A stretch of 64,000 nucleotides of DNA from an uncultured Gammaproteobacteria bacterium (GTDB taxonomy: Bacteria > Pseudomonadota > Gammaproteobacteria > Eutrophobiales > Eutrophobiaceae). Under the pieces are notes generated by a model. That model ran no database searches, had not been told where the DNA came from, and worked only from the letters and a program-made list of their open reading frames with translations. A program made the translations under genes and the position numbers. Position 1 is the first letter of the stretch. Each line of letters begins with the position of its first letter. The stretch covers positions 2,689,001-2,753,000 of the forward strand of contig OY282354.1 of assembly GCA_958295485.1 (NCBI GenBank), given 5' to 3'. Positions 7,735 through 15,436 of the stretch are shown here, piece by piece.

Positions 7735-8602
7735 GTTTTTCGGATTTTTTCAATGGCAAAAGCGGCACGCCGAAGTCTGCCAGGATGGTATTCAACTCTT
7801 CCTGGTTCTCGACTATCAATTGATTTATCTTGTCCTTCCATTCTTTTTCACCATACCTGACCGCCATTGCCATGCTGTATTCAAACTTCAATAATGGTGA
7901 TTCAGGATCGTTACGCAACGGCAGGACTGTGATATTTTCACCCCCTTCGGCATTTTTGGCGAAGTAGCCGGCGGTAGGCCCCCAGGCAATCGTTGCATCG
8001 ATTTTCCCGGAAATTAAATCCCTGATCAGTCTTTCCCCCGTATTCACCCGGATATCACCGGGTTGCCCCTGGTACGGCACCATGCTGCCTATCAGGCCGT
8101 GCCTGGCAGCCCAGAACTGGGCCGGGCCACGGTCAGCCAAACCGAATTTTATTTTCAACCCTTCCTTGACCAATTCACCTAACATCTCCGGTGACGTAAC
8201 CGAGTCCATGCCCCGGTTTTTGGCAAATATCAGGGCGTAGGAAGTGGTGTAATAAGGCTCCGTGGTTGCGGCCAATTCAAAATGTTCCGGCACGTTGACT
8301 ACCAGGTCACATTTGTAACCGAGGCCTGATTCGGACTCCGCCCGCAGGGTATTTCGGATAAACCCCATCCGTTGCGGGAAGAATTCATACTGGACCTTCA
8401 CTCCCATTTTATCGGCAAACAATTCGGCTATTTTATTTTCAAAACCCTGCTCTTTTCGATTAGAGAACGGCAGCATGAAAGGGTCGGCGCATACCTTTAA
8501 GGCAGTTATTTTTCCCGGTTCATCGGCTGGCGCGCCCGGGGGATACAATGCCAGGCACAACAGGCAGACCGATAACAGGGATGATGGAAGATAGTTTTTC
8601 AT
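7721..8602 (-). CDS. xoxJ: Quinoprotein-associated periplasmic binding protein XoxJ/MxaJ-like
   Basis: A 293-residue periplasmic protein of the solute-binding (family 3) fold found with methanol dehydrogenase genes, where it is thought to help maturation or activation of the enzyme. It has an N-terminal signal peptide (about residues 1-26), the opening 'L-K-V-C-A-D-P-F-M-L-P-F-S-N' typical of MxaJ/XoxJ, and the late 'D-A-T-I-A-W-G-P-T-A-G' motif of this subfamily. The C-terminus is charged (K-H-D-D-D). It lies 68 bp after the pseudoazurin gene and overlaps the repeat-protein gene by 14 bp, so those three are probably one transcript. Confidence 0.88.
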   Translation of the reverse strand: MKNYLPSSLLSVCLLCLALYPPGAPADEPGKITALKVCADPFMLPFSNRKEQGFENKIAELFADKMGVKVQYEFFPQRMGFIRNTLRAESESGLGYKCDLVVNVPEHFELAATTEPYYTTSYALIFAKNRGMDSVTSPEMLGELVKEGLKIKFGLADRGPAQFWAARHGLIGSMVPYQGQPGDIRVNTGERLIRDLISGKIDATIAWGPTAGYFAKNAEGGENITVLPLRNDPESPLLKFEYSMAMAVRYGEKEWKDKINQLIVENQEELNTILADFGVPLLPLKKSEKHDDD

Positions 8603-8670
8603 ATCGCTACATTGGATTTTATTAATAAATCAGCGGCCACGTTCACTTGCAGTCGTCATCCTGCTCCGGG

Positions 8671-9114
8671 TCAGCCCTTTTTCGCCGCCCGTTGTACTTT
8701 GAGCAGCTTGCCTATGAGCCGGCGATAGGGTCCCTTCAGGTTGGCGCGCGCGTACTCCATCGCCGCATCGATACCGACCGGTTCCCCCACCACGATGACG
8801 CCGAACATGCCGAAGCCGATATGGGGAACACAGGCATAAGCGTAGACGCCTTCAACATCCAATTTCAGGGTGATGTTATTGCCAATGCCGCTTTGCCAAT
8901 GTTCAGCGCCCTCGGGGATCAATCCTTCAACCGACACCGAATCATGTGACGCCATATTGATAAACCTGACGGTATCTCCCGACTGGATATATATGATGTC
9001 AGGGTTGAATGCCCGCACTTCTGCATTAACTATATGCTCTTGTGCGGCAAATGCCTGGGTTGAGATTAAGACTGACAGGCCCCATATAACTGCCAGGGTT
9101 TTTTTGATATTCAT
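8671..9114 (-). CDS. Pseudoazurin-type blue copper protein
   Basis: A 147-residue periplasmic electron carrier of the cupredoxin family. After a signal peptide (about residues 1-24, ...A-F-A-A) the type-1 copper ligands are all visible: H57 (M-A-S-H-D), C95, H98 and M103 in Y-A-C-V-P-H-I-G-F-G-M, the spacing of pseudoazurin. A strong ribosome site (GAGGAGG) lies 8 bases before the ATG. It directly follows xoxF, in the place where XoxG cytochrome is usually encoded, so it is a candidate electron acceptor of the dehydrogenase. The C-terminal ~35 residues are basic and helical, as in pseudoazurin. Confidence 0.92.
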   Translation of the reverse strand: MNIKKTLAVIWGLSVLISTQAFAAQEHIVNAEVRAFNPDIIYIQSGDTVRFINMASHDSVSVEGLIPEGAEHWQSGIGNNITLKLDVEGVYAYACVPHIGFGMFGVIVVGEPVGIDAAMEYARANLKGPYRRLIGKLLKVQRAAKKG

Positions 9115-9186
9115 TTCTCAAGCCTCCTCGCGACTATGGTTTTCCAGGATAAGACGCATAGTTTACAGGAAAATTACTGTTGTTAA

Positions 9187-9225
9187 ATAAAAAAAATCCC
9201 CGGCATCAAAGATACCGAGGATTTT
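9187..9225 (-). terminator. Intrinsic terminator downstream of xoxF
   Basis: Read on the minus strand: a 15-bp stem (AAAATCCTCGGTATC pairing with GATGCCGGGGATTTT, with two G-T pairs), a 3-base TTT loop and a trailing run of T. It lies between the xoxF stop and the pseudoazurin start, so it should end most xoxF transcripts and lower expression of the genes that follow. Confidence 0.88.
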
Positions 9226-9257
9226 GCATTAACAAACGTTGAGTTTGTTTTTGCGAC

Positions 9258-11234
9258 TTACTGCAGGCTGAACACCATCAACACGCCACTGTTGCGTGCT
9301 GAATTCAGCAATGCGCGATAGCCACCGACAGCGCCCAGCGCTGCGGTATCAGGCGCGGCAGCCAGACCTGGAATAGCCACAACGGCACCAGCCCATCCAC
9401 CGATCCCGGAGAGGATACCGACGTATTGCTTGCCACCGTGTGACCAGGTATGGAAGTTACCGATAATGCCTGACGGAGTCTTGAATTTCCAAAGCAGCTC
9501 GCCGCTCTTGGCATCAATCGCCTTTGCATAAGAGTCAAGCGTGCCGTAGAAAACAACGTCACCGGCAGTCGCCAGCGCGCCGCTCCATACCGACCATTGC
9601 TCGGAGATAGACCATACGATCTTGCCTGCGTCTGCATCCCAGGCAATAAAGTTACCCATGTTGTCAGTGCCGTTATCCAGTACGGCGCCAGCCGGGTACA
9701 TGGTCAGGTTGGCATTAACATAGGCTTGACCGGAAACGTACTGGTTGCCGCCCGCATCGTAACTGACCGGTTCATAGGTCATACAAACGTGGTTTGTAGG
9801 CACATAGAACAGGCCGGTACGCGGCGAGTAGGCAGCAGGTTGCTGGTCCTTGGTACCCAATGCAGCGGGGCAGATGTCCTTGGAGACAACGTCCTGACCG
9901 TTGTAGTGAGTGCTGTAGGAATTGACAACCTGGGGATAGCCCGTTTTCATGTCGACGTGAGTAGCCCAGTTAACGGCCGGATCATACTTTTCAGCGACAA
10001 GCAGGGCGCCCGTCTTACGGTTCATGGTATAGCCAAAGCCGTTACGGTCGAAGTGAACCAGGGCAGGCGTGTCTTTACCACGGACTTCCATGTCGACCAG
10101 GATCATCTCATTGACGCCGTCATAGTCCCACTCATCATGGGGCGTCATCTGGTAAACCCAGCGAGCAACGCCGGTGTCGATGTCACGGGCAAAAATGGTC
10201 ATGGACCATTTGTTGTCACCGGGACGAACAACCGGGTTCCAAGTGCCGGGGTTGCCTGAACCGTAGTACACCAGGTTCTCATCGAAGTCAACCGGCCACC
10301 AGCCCCATGTGGAACCACCGCCCAGTTTCCACTGATCCGAAAGCTCCTTGCATTCACGGCCTACCATTGAGTTCATCCTAAGGGCATCCATACCCCAACT
10401 GCTCTTGTCAGTGCTCTGCTCGGCATCAAAAGCGCACCAGCTTTTCAGGGAAGAATCCTTGCCCACCTTCTCGCCCATGGACGTAGTGTTCTCATCGAAC
10501 AGGATATCTTCATCAGGGCCCATGCTGAAGGCGCGCCATGCCAAGCTACCGTCTTTGGCATTGTAAGCGGCTATCCAGCAACGGACACCAAACTCGGCGC
10601 CTGAACAACCCGTCAAGATTTTGTCTTTAATCGGATGAGGCGCATTGGTGTTGGTCATGCCTTGCTTTGGCCCATAGGGGCCACCCAGTTCAGCGGGAAT
10701 ATCGCCACCATTGGATGCATCCCAGACCTTCTCACCGGTCTTGGCGGATAATGCAACTAACATGTTGTCAGCCTGTTGCAGGTAAATCTGGCCCATGCTA
10801 TATCCCAATCCACGGTTTACGATGTCGCAACACATAACCGGAACGGTTTCTGCTTCGTTTTGTTGCGGCTCATAAGCCCAGGTGATGTTCAATGTATCAA
10901 GATCGATAGCAAAAACATCGTTCGGGAATGACGAATGGATGAATAAATGGTCGCTGTCCAGACCCGTCGCGCTTGGCGGCAGGACCAGAGGACCACCTTC
11001 ATGGCCTTGCAGGCGTCCGGTTGAGAACGTCCACGCAGCCACCAGTCCACCGGCGTTTTCATTGTTAATCTGATCTAACTCAGAGTAACGCCAGTTCCAG
11101 TAATTGCCGCCCGGGAAGGCCCAGTAGTTTGGATTCTCCATCAATGCTTTAACCTCATCGTTAGCATAAGCAGACAGAGACATAACCAAAACAACAGAGG
11201 CAATTACCAACTTATTGAAGGACAATTTACTCAT
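9258..11234 (-). CDS. xoxF: Lanthanide-type PQQ methanol dehydrogenase
   Basis: Periplasmic quinoprotein that oxidises methanol (or a similar alcohol), passing electrons to a soluble carrier. The 658-residue precursor has a signal peptide (residues 1-25) and propeller repeats with W-docking motifs. The adjacent cysteines of the disulfide ring over PQQ are C135-C136. Metal and catalytic residues are E214 (G-A-E-F-G-V-R), N328 (G-N-P-G-T-W-N-P), D370 and D372 in H-D-E-W-D-Y-D-G-V-N. The extra aspartate at D372, where calcium enzymes (MxaF) have alanine, is the signature of lanthanide-dependent XoxF. A segment around residues 265-300 with C267 and C294 looks longer than in the XoxF proteins I know. 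Ribosome site GAGGAGGAGGT. No mxaI-like gene follows. Confidence 0.95.
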   Translation of the reverse strand: MSKLSFNKLVIASVVLVMSLSAYANDEVKALMENPNYWAFPGGNYWNWRYSELDQINNENAGGLVAAWTFSTGRLQGHEGGPLVLPPSATGLDSDHLFIHSSFPNDVFAIDLDTLNITWAYEPQQNEAETVPVMCCDIVNRGLGYSMGQIYLQQADNMLVALSAKTGEKVWDASNGGDIPAELGGPYGPKQGMTNTNAPHPIKDKILTGCSGAEFGVRCWIAAYNAKDGSLAWRAFSMGPDEDILFDENTTSMGEKVGKDSSLKSWCAFDAEQSTDKSSWGMDALRMNSMVGRECKELSDQWKLGGGSTWGWWPVDFDENLVYYGSGNPGTWNPVVRPGDNKWSMTIFARDIDTGVARWVYQMTPHDEWDYDGVNEMILVDMEVRGKDTPALVHFDRNGFGYTMNRKTGALLVAEKYDPAVNWATHVDMKTGYPQVVNSYSTHYNGQDVVSKDICPAALGTKDQQPAAYSPRTGLFYVPTNHVCMTYEPVSYDAGGNQYVSGQAYVNANLTMYPAGAVLDNGTDNMGNFIAWDADAGKIVWSISEQWSVWSGALATAGDVVFYGTLDSYAKAIDAKSGELLWKFKTPSGIIGNFHTWSHGGKQYVGILSGIGGWAGAVVAIPGLAAAPDTAALGAVGGYRALLNSARNSGVLMVFSLQ

Positions 11235-11661
11235 GACCTCCTCCTCTTTATAGTTGTTGATGAATTTGATCTCGAACTTATTGGCCTCCCCGCTATCTCG
11301 AGATCAAATGACAGCCGGGAGTTAAAAAGCGCTTGTACTCTCCTAATTCTGGATATTAGGCGATTTTTATAATATAAGTCAAGTCATATTCGCGTATTTT
11401 AATACATATTTCATCTTGATAGTAAAAATCACAGATACATCTTTTTAACAAACAGCAAGATACAACGTCTTTCTTACCTGATTTATAAATCAAAAATCCG
11501 GTTCGATATTCGTATCCACCGGTGCAATATCCGCGCATTCAAGAATATACAAAATCCATAGTTTGAACAGGACATCCCAAGCTGTTACATTGTATCATTA
11601 TGTATTATACTATCCCAAGTTCGAGTTGTTATTAAAGAATTCCATAGAGGAGCCTGCACCC
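11235..11661. other. Divergent regulatory region between xoxF and the SoxYZ-like gene
   Basis: A 427-bp AT-rich stretch without a convincing gene. It must hold promoters for both directions: a candidate for xoxF is listed separately. For the rightward gene, TTGAAC and TACATT 17 bases apart occur near 11553-11581, a weak match. I see no clear riboswitch or regulator box. Confidence 0.5.
11353..11382 (-). promoter_or_regulatory. Candidate sigma-70 promoter of xoxF
   Basis: On the minus strand TTGACT (11377-11382) and TAATAT (11353-11358) are separated by 18 bases, in an AT-rich block. Transcription would start near 11346 and give a leader of about 110 bases before the xoxF ATG. Assigned by eye only. 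Confidence 0.4.
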
Positions 11662-12501
11662 GTGAATACCATGATAAAGACACCTGTTTACATTATTACC
11701 CTGTTTATATCCATGGCGGCAGCCGTTGCAGACGTTGCGCCCAGCGATTATCGGCAAAAGCTGTCAGACCAGGTCTGGCTGGATAACCTGCGGCCGGCAT
11801 CTTTCCAGGATCGGGAAATAATTGAAGGCGCTGAACAAAACGTCCTGGAAATCAAAGCGCCCTATCGTGCGGAAGACGCTACGGTTGTCCCCATCACGAT
11901 CCATTCTAAAATTCCCCAGACTGCCGAATTGTATGTAAATAAAATTCATGTCTTTATCGATAAAAATCCGGTGCCGTTGGTGGGTATATTCGACTTCACG
12001 CCGGCCAGCGGCAAGGCGGACCTTGCCATGCGCGTCAGGGTTGATGATTTTTCCTTCGTCCGCGCCATTGCCGAGTTAAACACGGGTGAACTGTATTTGG
12101 CGAAAAGTTTTGTGCGGGCAACCGGCGCCTGCTCTGCGCCGCCTCCCAAGAGCATTGATGATTCAATCGCCAATATAGGCAAGATGAAAATGAGGTTGCT
12201 GGGCGACGTTGAATTTGAGGAACCGAATTTAATACAGGTCAAAATAAAACACCCGAACATTACCGGACTGCAACCAATGCGGATTGGCTCGCGGGTCCGC
12301 CCACCCCCCCATTTTATCAGCCAGTTAAAAGTCAGCTATGACGGAACTTTGATCATGGCGGCGCGACTGACGTTTTCGATCAGCATGGACCCCAGCTTGC
12401 GTTTCTTTTTTGTTCCAAAAGGCGACGGAATACTGACGGTTGACGCAACGGATACTAAAAATGACTCATGGTCTTCAGAACTTCAAGTGAACCGGGGATA
12501 A
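11662..12501 (+). CDS. Quinoprotein dehydrogenase-associated SoxYZ-like carrier
   Basis: A 279-residue exported protein of the fused SoxY-SoxZ-like family that accompanies PQQ alcohol dehydrogenases; its role there is not established. A signal peptide (hydrophobic I-I-T-L-F-I-S-M) is followed by a SoxY-like Ig-fold domain (to about residue 150) and a SoxZ-like domain (from about 170, with I-K-H-P-N-I-T-G-L). SoxY normally carries a substrate on a C-terminal G-G-C-G-G; here only a G-A-C-S-A segment is seen at the domain junction. I chose GTG at 11662 because GAGGAG lies 9 bases upstream; ATG at 11671 is the alternative. It diverges from xoxF. Confidence 0.8.
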   Translation: MNTMIKTPVYIITLFISMAAAVADVAPSDYRQKLSDQVWLDNLRPASFQDREIIEGAEQNVLEIKAPYRAEDATVVPITIHSKIPQTAELYVNKIHVFIDKNPVPLVGIFDFTPASGKADLAMRVRVDDFSFVRAIAELNTGELYLAKSFVRATGACSAPPPKSIDDSIANIGKMKMRLLGDVEFEEPNLIQVKIKHPNITGLQPMRIGSRVRPPPHFISQLKVSYDGTLIMAARLTFSISMDPSLRFFFVPKGDGILTVDATDTKNDSWSSELQVNRG

Positions 12502-12525
12502 CGACGCTGTACCCCCCCTTGAACC

Positions 12526-12550
12526 CCCTCTAACTCCCCCTTGTGAGGGA
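12526..12550. repeat. Short dispersed C-rich palindromic repeat, copy 1
   Basis: CTCTAACTCCCCCTTGT followed by GAGGGA, a short imperfect palindrome. A second copy occurs at 15408-15436, where it runs into the 3' end of hldE. The copies share 17 identical bases. Confidence 0.6.
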
Positions 12551-12642
12551 GCGGACGATTATGCCACTGCCGATGACCCATAGCAGGGGCAACTCGCTGT
12601 GGTTGCCCTGACTCGGGGCGCGTTCCGGCATGACCCAAGGCA

Positions 12643-12677
12643 GGAGGCGCGCCCCTGCCGGATTAACGCCTCCTGTT
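12643..12677. repeat. GC-rich palindrome
   Basis: CAGGAGGCG and its exact complement CGCCTCCTG flank a 17-base loop containing CCCCTGCCGGATTAA. It lies just past the stop of the small secreted-protein gene. A related sequence is found at 26386-26434. Confidence 0.55.
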
Positions 12678-12683
12678 CCCTGT

Positions 12684-13049
12684 CTATTGCTTTACTGTAT
12701 CACGCGTGATTTTCCTGACTACCGGGCAGGCAGCCAGCGCTTTTTGCCTCACGGCTCGCAGTTTTTCGACGTATTCCTTACCCTCTTTGCTGTCACGGAA
12801 CAGGTTGCCGCGTTTGCCTGGCATCCTGACGTATCTCTCATATAAACTTGCCTGCTCATAATCCGCAAAAGCCATTTCAGCTTCAAACACGTCCTGACGG
12901 CAAGCGCAGGTAAGCAGGTTCTCTTCATTTTGAGAACCGAATTCAGCCATACAGGCGACAACCATTCTGACTGTTGCAGTTGTCGGATATTCATCAGCCG
13001 ACACAAGTAAAGGGACCATTATGGCTAACATCATTATAGTTCTTGACAT
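12684..13049 (-). CDS. Small secreted protein near quinoprotein genes
   Basis: A 121-residue exported protein without an assigned function. The signal peptide is short (about residues 1-18, ...P-L-L-V-S-A). The mature part has C33, C48, C50 and C107-like cysteines (A-C-M-A, T-C-A-C-R) and a 'Y-E-R-Y-V-R-M-P-G-K-R-G-N-L-F-R-D' stretch. I recall similar proteins beside PQQ-dehydrogenase genes in methylotrophs, which fits the position here, but this is memory and not a demonstrated link. Confidence 0.65.
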   Translation of the reverse strand: MSRTIMMLAIMVPLLVSADEYPTTATVRMVVACMAEFGSQNEENLLTCACRQDVFEAEMAFADYEQASLYERYVRMPGKRGNLFRDSKEGKEYVEKLRAVRQKALAACPVVRKITRDTVKQ

Positions 13050-13118
13050 GGTTAAATCTCCAAGGGTTGTGGGAATCGGGAATCGGAATTAAATTCAGAC
13101 TCATAAATAATCAGCAGG

Positions 13119-14399
13119 TTATACGGAATTGATATAATTGCCAAGTAGCGTCATAACCGAGTCTGTAGCGCCTTGATTTTGCTCTACCACCTGTTTTCCC
13201 CGCTCGCCGTAGCCGCGCCTGAGCCCGGCATCCGCTAATAACCCGATAACCGAAGCTGCCAGTTCATCAGGCGCGGCTACAACGATTAGCGCATCCAGCC
13301 CCTTTAATGAACCGGTTATTTCCCTGAAATTAAACGTATGGGGCCCGGTAATGACCGGTATGCCCCACCTGGCTGCCTCCACCATGTTGTGTCCTCCGGC
13401 GGGGACCAGGCTGCCGCCGATAAATGCGAGGTCTGCGCAACCATAGAATAGCGGGAGTTCACCCAGCGTATTCAGCATATATATATCCGTATTCCGGCTA
13501 TAGAGTTGTTCCTCGGTTCGTCTAACGGTAATGAAGTCCTTGCTCCGGCACAGGTTATAAACAACCCTGAAACGTTCAGGATGCCTGGGGGCGATAATCA
13601 ACAGGCAATCGGCTGACTTTTTCCTGATTTCGTGAAATGCTTCCAATACCAGTTCCTCCTCGCCTTCATGGGTGCTTGCCGCAATCCAGACAGGCCTGTT
13701 CACGGACAGGAAGCGTTTCAGGGATTTTGCCTGCCCTGCAACGCCATGTGGCATTTCAATATCGAATTTCAAATTACCTGTCACCGACACGTCATCGGGG
13801 CGCGCGCCCAGTGACAGGAATCGATGCGCGTCAGCATCGCTCTGCGCGGCAATATGGCTTAACCCACGCAGCGCATCCGCCAGGAAAGCTCTAAACCGCA
13901 GGTAGCTCTTGTATGATTTATCAGACAGCCTTGCATTGATCAGAACCGCCGGCAAATCACGTCGCCGACAGTAATAAAGCAGGTTCGGCCAGATTTCCGT
14001 CTCCATGATGATTAAAACACGCGGCCTGACCGCATCCAGAAATGCCTTGACCGCGCAGGGCAAATCATAAGGAAGGTAGAGGTGAATGACTTCCCCGGGA
14101 AAAGTCTGTTGTACATAACAGGCCCCTGTCGGCGTGATAGTCGTCATGACCAGCTGGCAACCGGGAAAAGCCTGGCCCAGCCTGGCAACCAGCGCCCTCG
14201 AAGCCTGCGCCTCGCCAACAGACACCGCATGAAGCCAAATCACCGGCGGCCCGGTTGCAAGTTTCGGCACAAAACCAAACCTTTCCGGAATACGCTTCAG
14301 GTAGTCAGGGTTTTTCATCCCCCGCAAAAGCAGCCTTAACAAGACGAGGGGTATCGACAAATACAGGATGAAAGAATATAAACAGTATAAAATCCGCAT
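13119..14399 (-). CDS. waaA: 3-deoxy-D-manno-octulosonic acid (Kdo) transferase
   Basis: Adds Kdo from CMP-Kdo to lipid IVA at the inner membrane, starting the lipopolysaccharide core. The 426-residue protein has an N-terminal membrane anchor (residues ~1-25), the N-terminal glycosyltransferase domain with W-L-H-A-V-S-V-G-E (the conserved catalytic glutamate) and a C-terminal nucleotide-sugar domain with G-G-S-L-V-P-A-G-G-H-N and E-A-A. I chose the ATG at 14399; an upstream TTG at 14441 would add residues unlike the family. It is the last gene of hldE-hldD-waaA. Confidence 0.93.
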   Translation of the reverse strand: MRILYCLYSFILYLSIPLVLLRLLLRGMKNPDYLKRIPERFGFVPKLATGPPVIWLHAVSVGEAQASRALVARLGQAFPGCQLVMTTITPTGACYVQQTFPGEVIHLYLPYDLPCAVKAFLDAVRPRVLIIMETEIWPNLLYYCRRRDLPAVLINARLSDKSYKSYLRFRAFLADALRGLSHIAAQSDADAHRFLSLGARPDDVSVTGNLKFDIEMPHGVAGQAKSLKRFLSVNRPVWIAASTHEGEEELVLEAFHEIRKKSADCLLIIAPRHPERFRVVYNLCRSKDFITVRRTEEQLYSRNTDIYMLNTLGELPLFYGCADLAFIGGSLVPAGGHNMVEAARWGIPVITGPHTFNFREITGSLKGLDALIVVAAPDELAASVIGLLADAGLRRGYGERGKQVVEQNQGATDSVMTLLGNYINSV

Positions 14400-14441
14400 T
14401 GGGTCAACCAGGAAAAAATGCCGGGAACCCGGGACAGGCAA

Positions 14442-15395
14442 TCAATTCAACCAGTTCAGGTATTGATTGATACCCTCTTCCAATTCGGTAAAATCGGCCT
14501 TGTAGCCGACTTCCCGCAACCCCGAAATATTCGCTTCGGTAAAACTTTGATAAGCGGGTAATAAACCTTCCGGAAAATCGACATAATTGATAATCTTGTC
14601 AATCTCGCCTTTGTTATGCCAATTGATAATCAAGCCGGCAACATCATTAAAGCTCCTGCTCTTGCCCGTGCCCACGTTGAATATGCCTTTAGCCCGGCGG
14701 TTATTCATAAACCACAGGTTGACATCCACCACGTCATCGATATAGATAAAATCCCGCCGCTGCCCCCCGTTTTCGTAGCCGCCGCTTGCCTTGAATAAAT
14801 TAACTTCGCCATTTTCAATTAGCTGGTTGTTCAATTGAAAAGCCATGCTGCTCATCGCCCCTTTGTGCTGTTCATAAGGGCCATATACGTTAAAGTATCT
14901 TAACCCCGCAACCTGCGCGTCGGATTCGCGCAATGCCCTGCGGGCGTACCGGTCAAATAACAACTTGGAATAGCCATACAGGTTAAGCGGTTTCTCACAC
15001 TCCGGTTTTTCCTCAAAGCGCCGGCTGACGCCGTAAACGGCCGCGCTCGAAGCATAAATAAAAGGAATTTTCCCGCTGATGCAGCGTTCCAGCAATCTTG
15101 TGGAGTAAGCATAGTTATTTTCGAGCATGTATTTCCCATCTCGTTCCCTCGTATCCGAACAGGCGCCCTGGTGAAAAACGACCTTCACATCATCGAGACA
15201 ACCGGGATTGTCGGACAACAGCGACATGAATTCATCCTTGTCCAGGTAGTCCAGGAAATCACAATCAACAAGGTTGCGGAACTTGGTCCCGTCCGACAGA
15301 TCATCGACAACGACAATATCCGAACGCCCGGTTGAATTCAACCCCCGAACCAGGTTACTGCCGATAAAACCGGCTGCTCCGGTTACAATTATCAT
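14442..15395 (-). CDS. hldD: ADP-L-glycero-D-manno-heptose 6-epimerase
   Basis: Converts ADP-D-glycero-D-manno-heptose to the L-glycero form used in the lipopolysaccharide inner core. The 317-residue protein is an extended short-chain dehydrogenase: NADP-binding G-A-A-G-F-I-G (residues ~6-12), S-S-A-A-V-Y-G and the catalytic Y-G-Y-S-K pair. Family-specific features include R-Y-F-N-V-Y-G-P and F-I-Y-I-D-D-V. It lies 18 bp after hldE. Confidence 0.95.
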   Translation of the reverse strand: MIIVTGAAGFIGSNLVRGLNSTGRSDIVVVDDLSDGTKFRNLVDCDFLDYLDKDEFMSLLSDNPGCLDDVKVVFHQGACSDTRERDGKYMLENNYAYSTRLLERCISGKIPFIYASSAAVYGVSRRFEEKPECEKPLNLYGYSKLLFDRYARRALRESDAQVAGLRYFNVYGPYEQHKGAMSSMAFQLNNQLIENGEVNLFKASGGYENGGQRRDFIYIDDVVDVNLWFMNNRRAKGIFNVGTGKSRSFNDVAGLIINWHNKGEIDKIINYVDFPEGLLPAYQSFTEANISGLREVGYKADFTELEEGINQYLNWLN

Positions 15396-15407
15396 TTAAC
15401 CTGAACT

Positions 15408-15436
15408 CCCCTCTAACTCCCCCTTGTCGAGGGGGG
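15408..15436. repeat. Short dispersed C-rich palindromic repeat, copy 2
   Basis: The same CTCTAACTCCCCCTTGT core as at 12526, with a better palindrome (CCCCCTTGTCGAGGGGGG). It overlaps the last codons of hldE and supplies the hldE stop codon, so the final residues of HldE (about P-P-S-T-R-G-S) appear to be encoded by the repeat. Confidence 0.65.

Noticed and set aside
6662..7894. Long plus-strand frames opposite the acidic repeat gene, encoding Ser/Ala-, Arg/Gln- or Pro/Arg-rich repeats
   Set aside because: The 15-base unit has no stop in any of these frames, so they stay open automatically. The minus-strand frame has a signal peptide, an operon overlap and a non-repetitive domain; the others do not.
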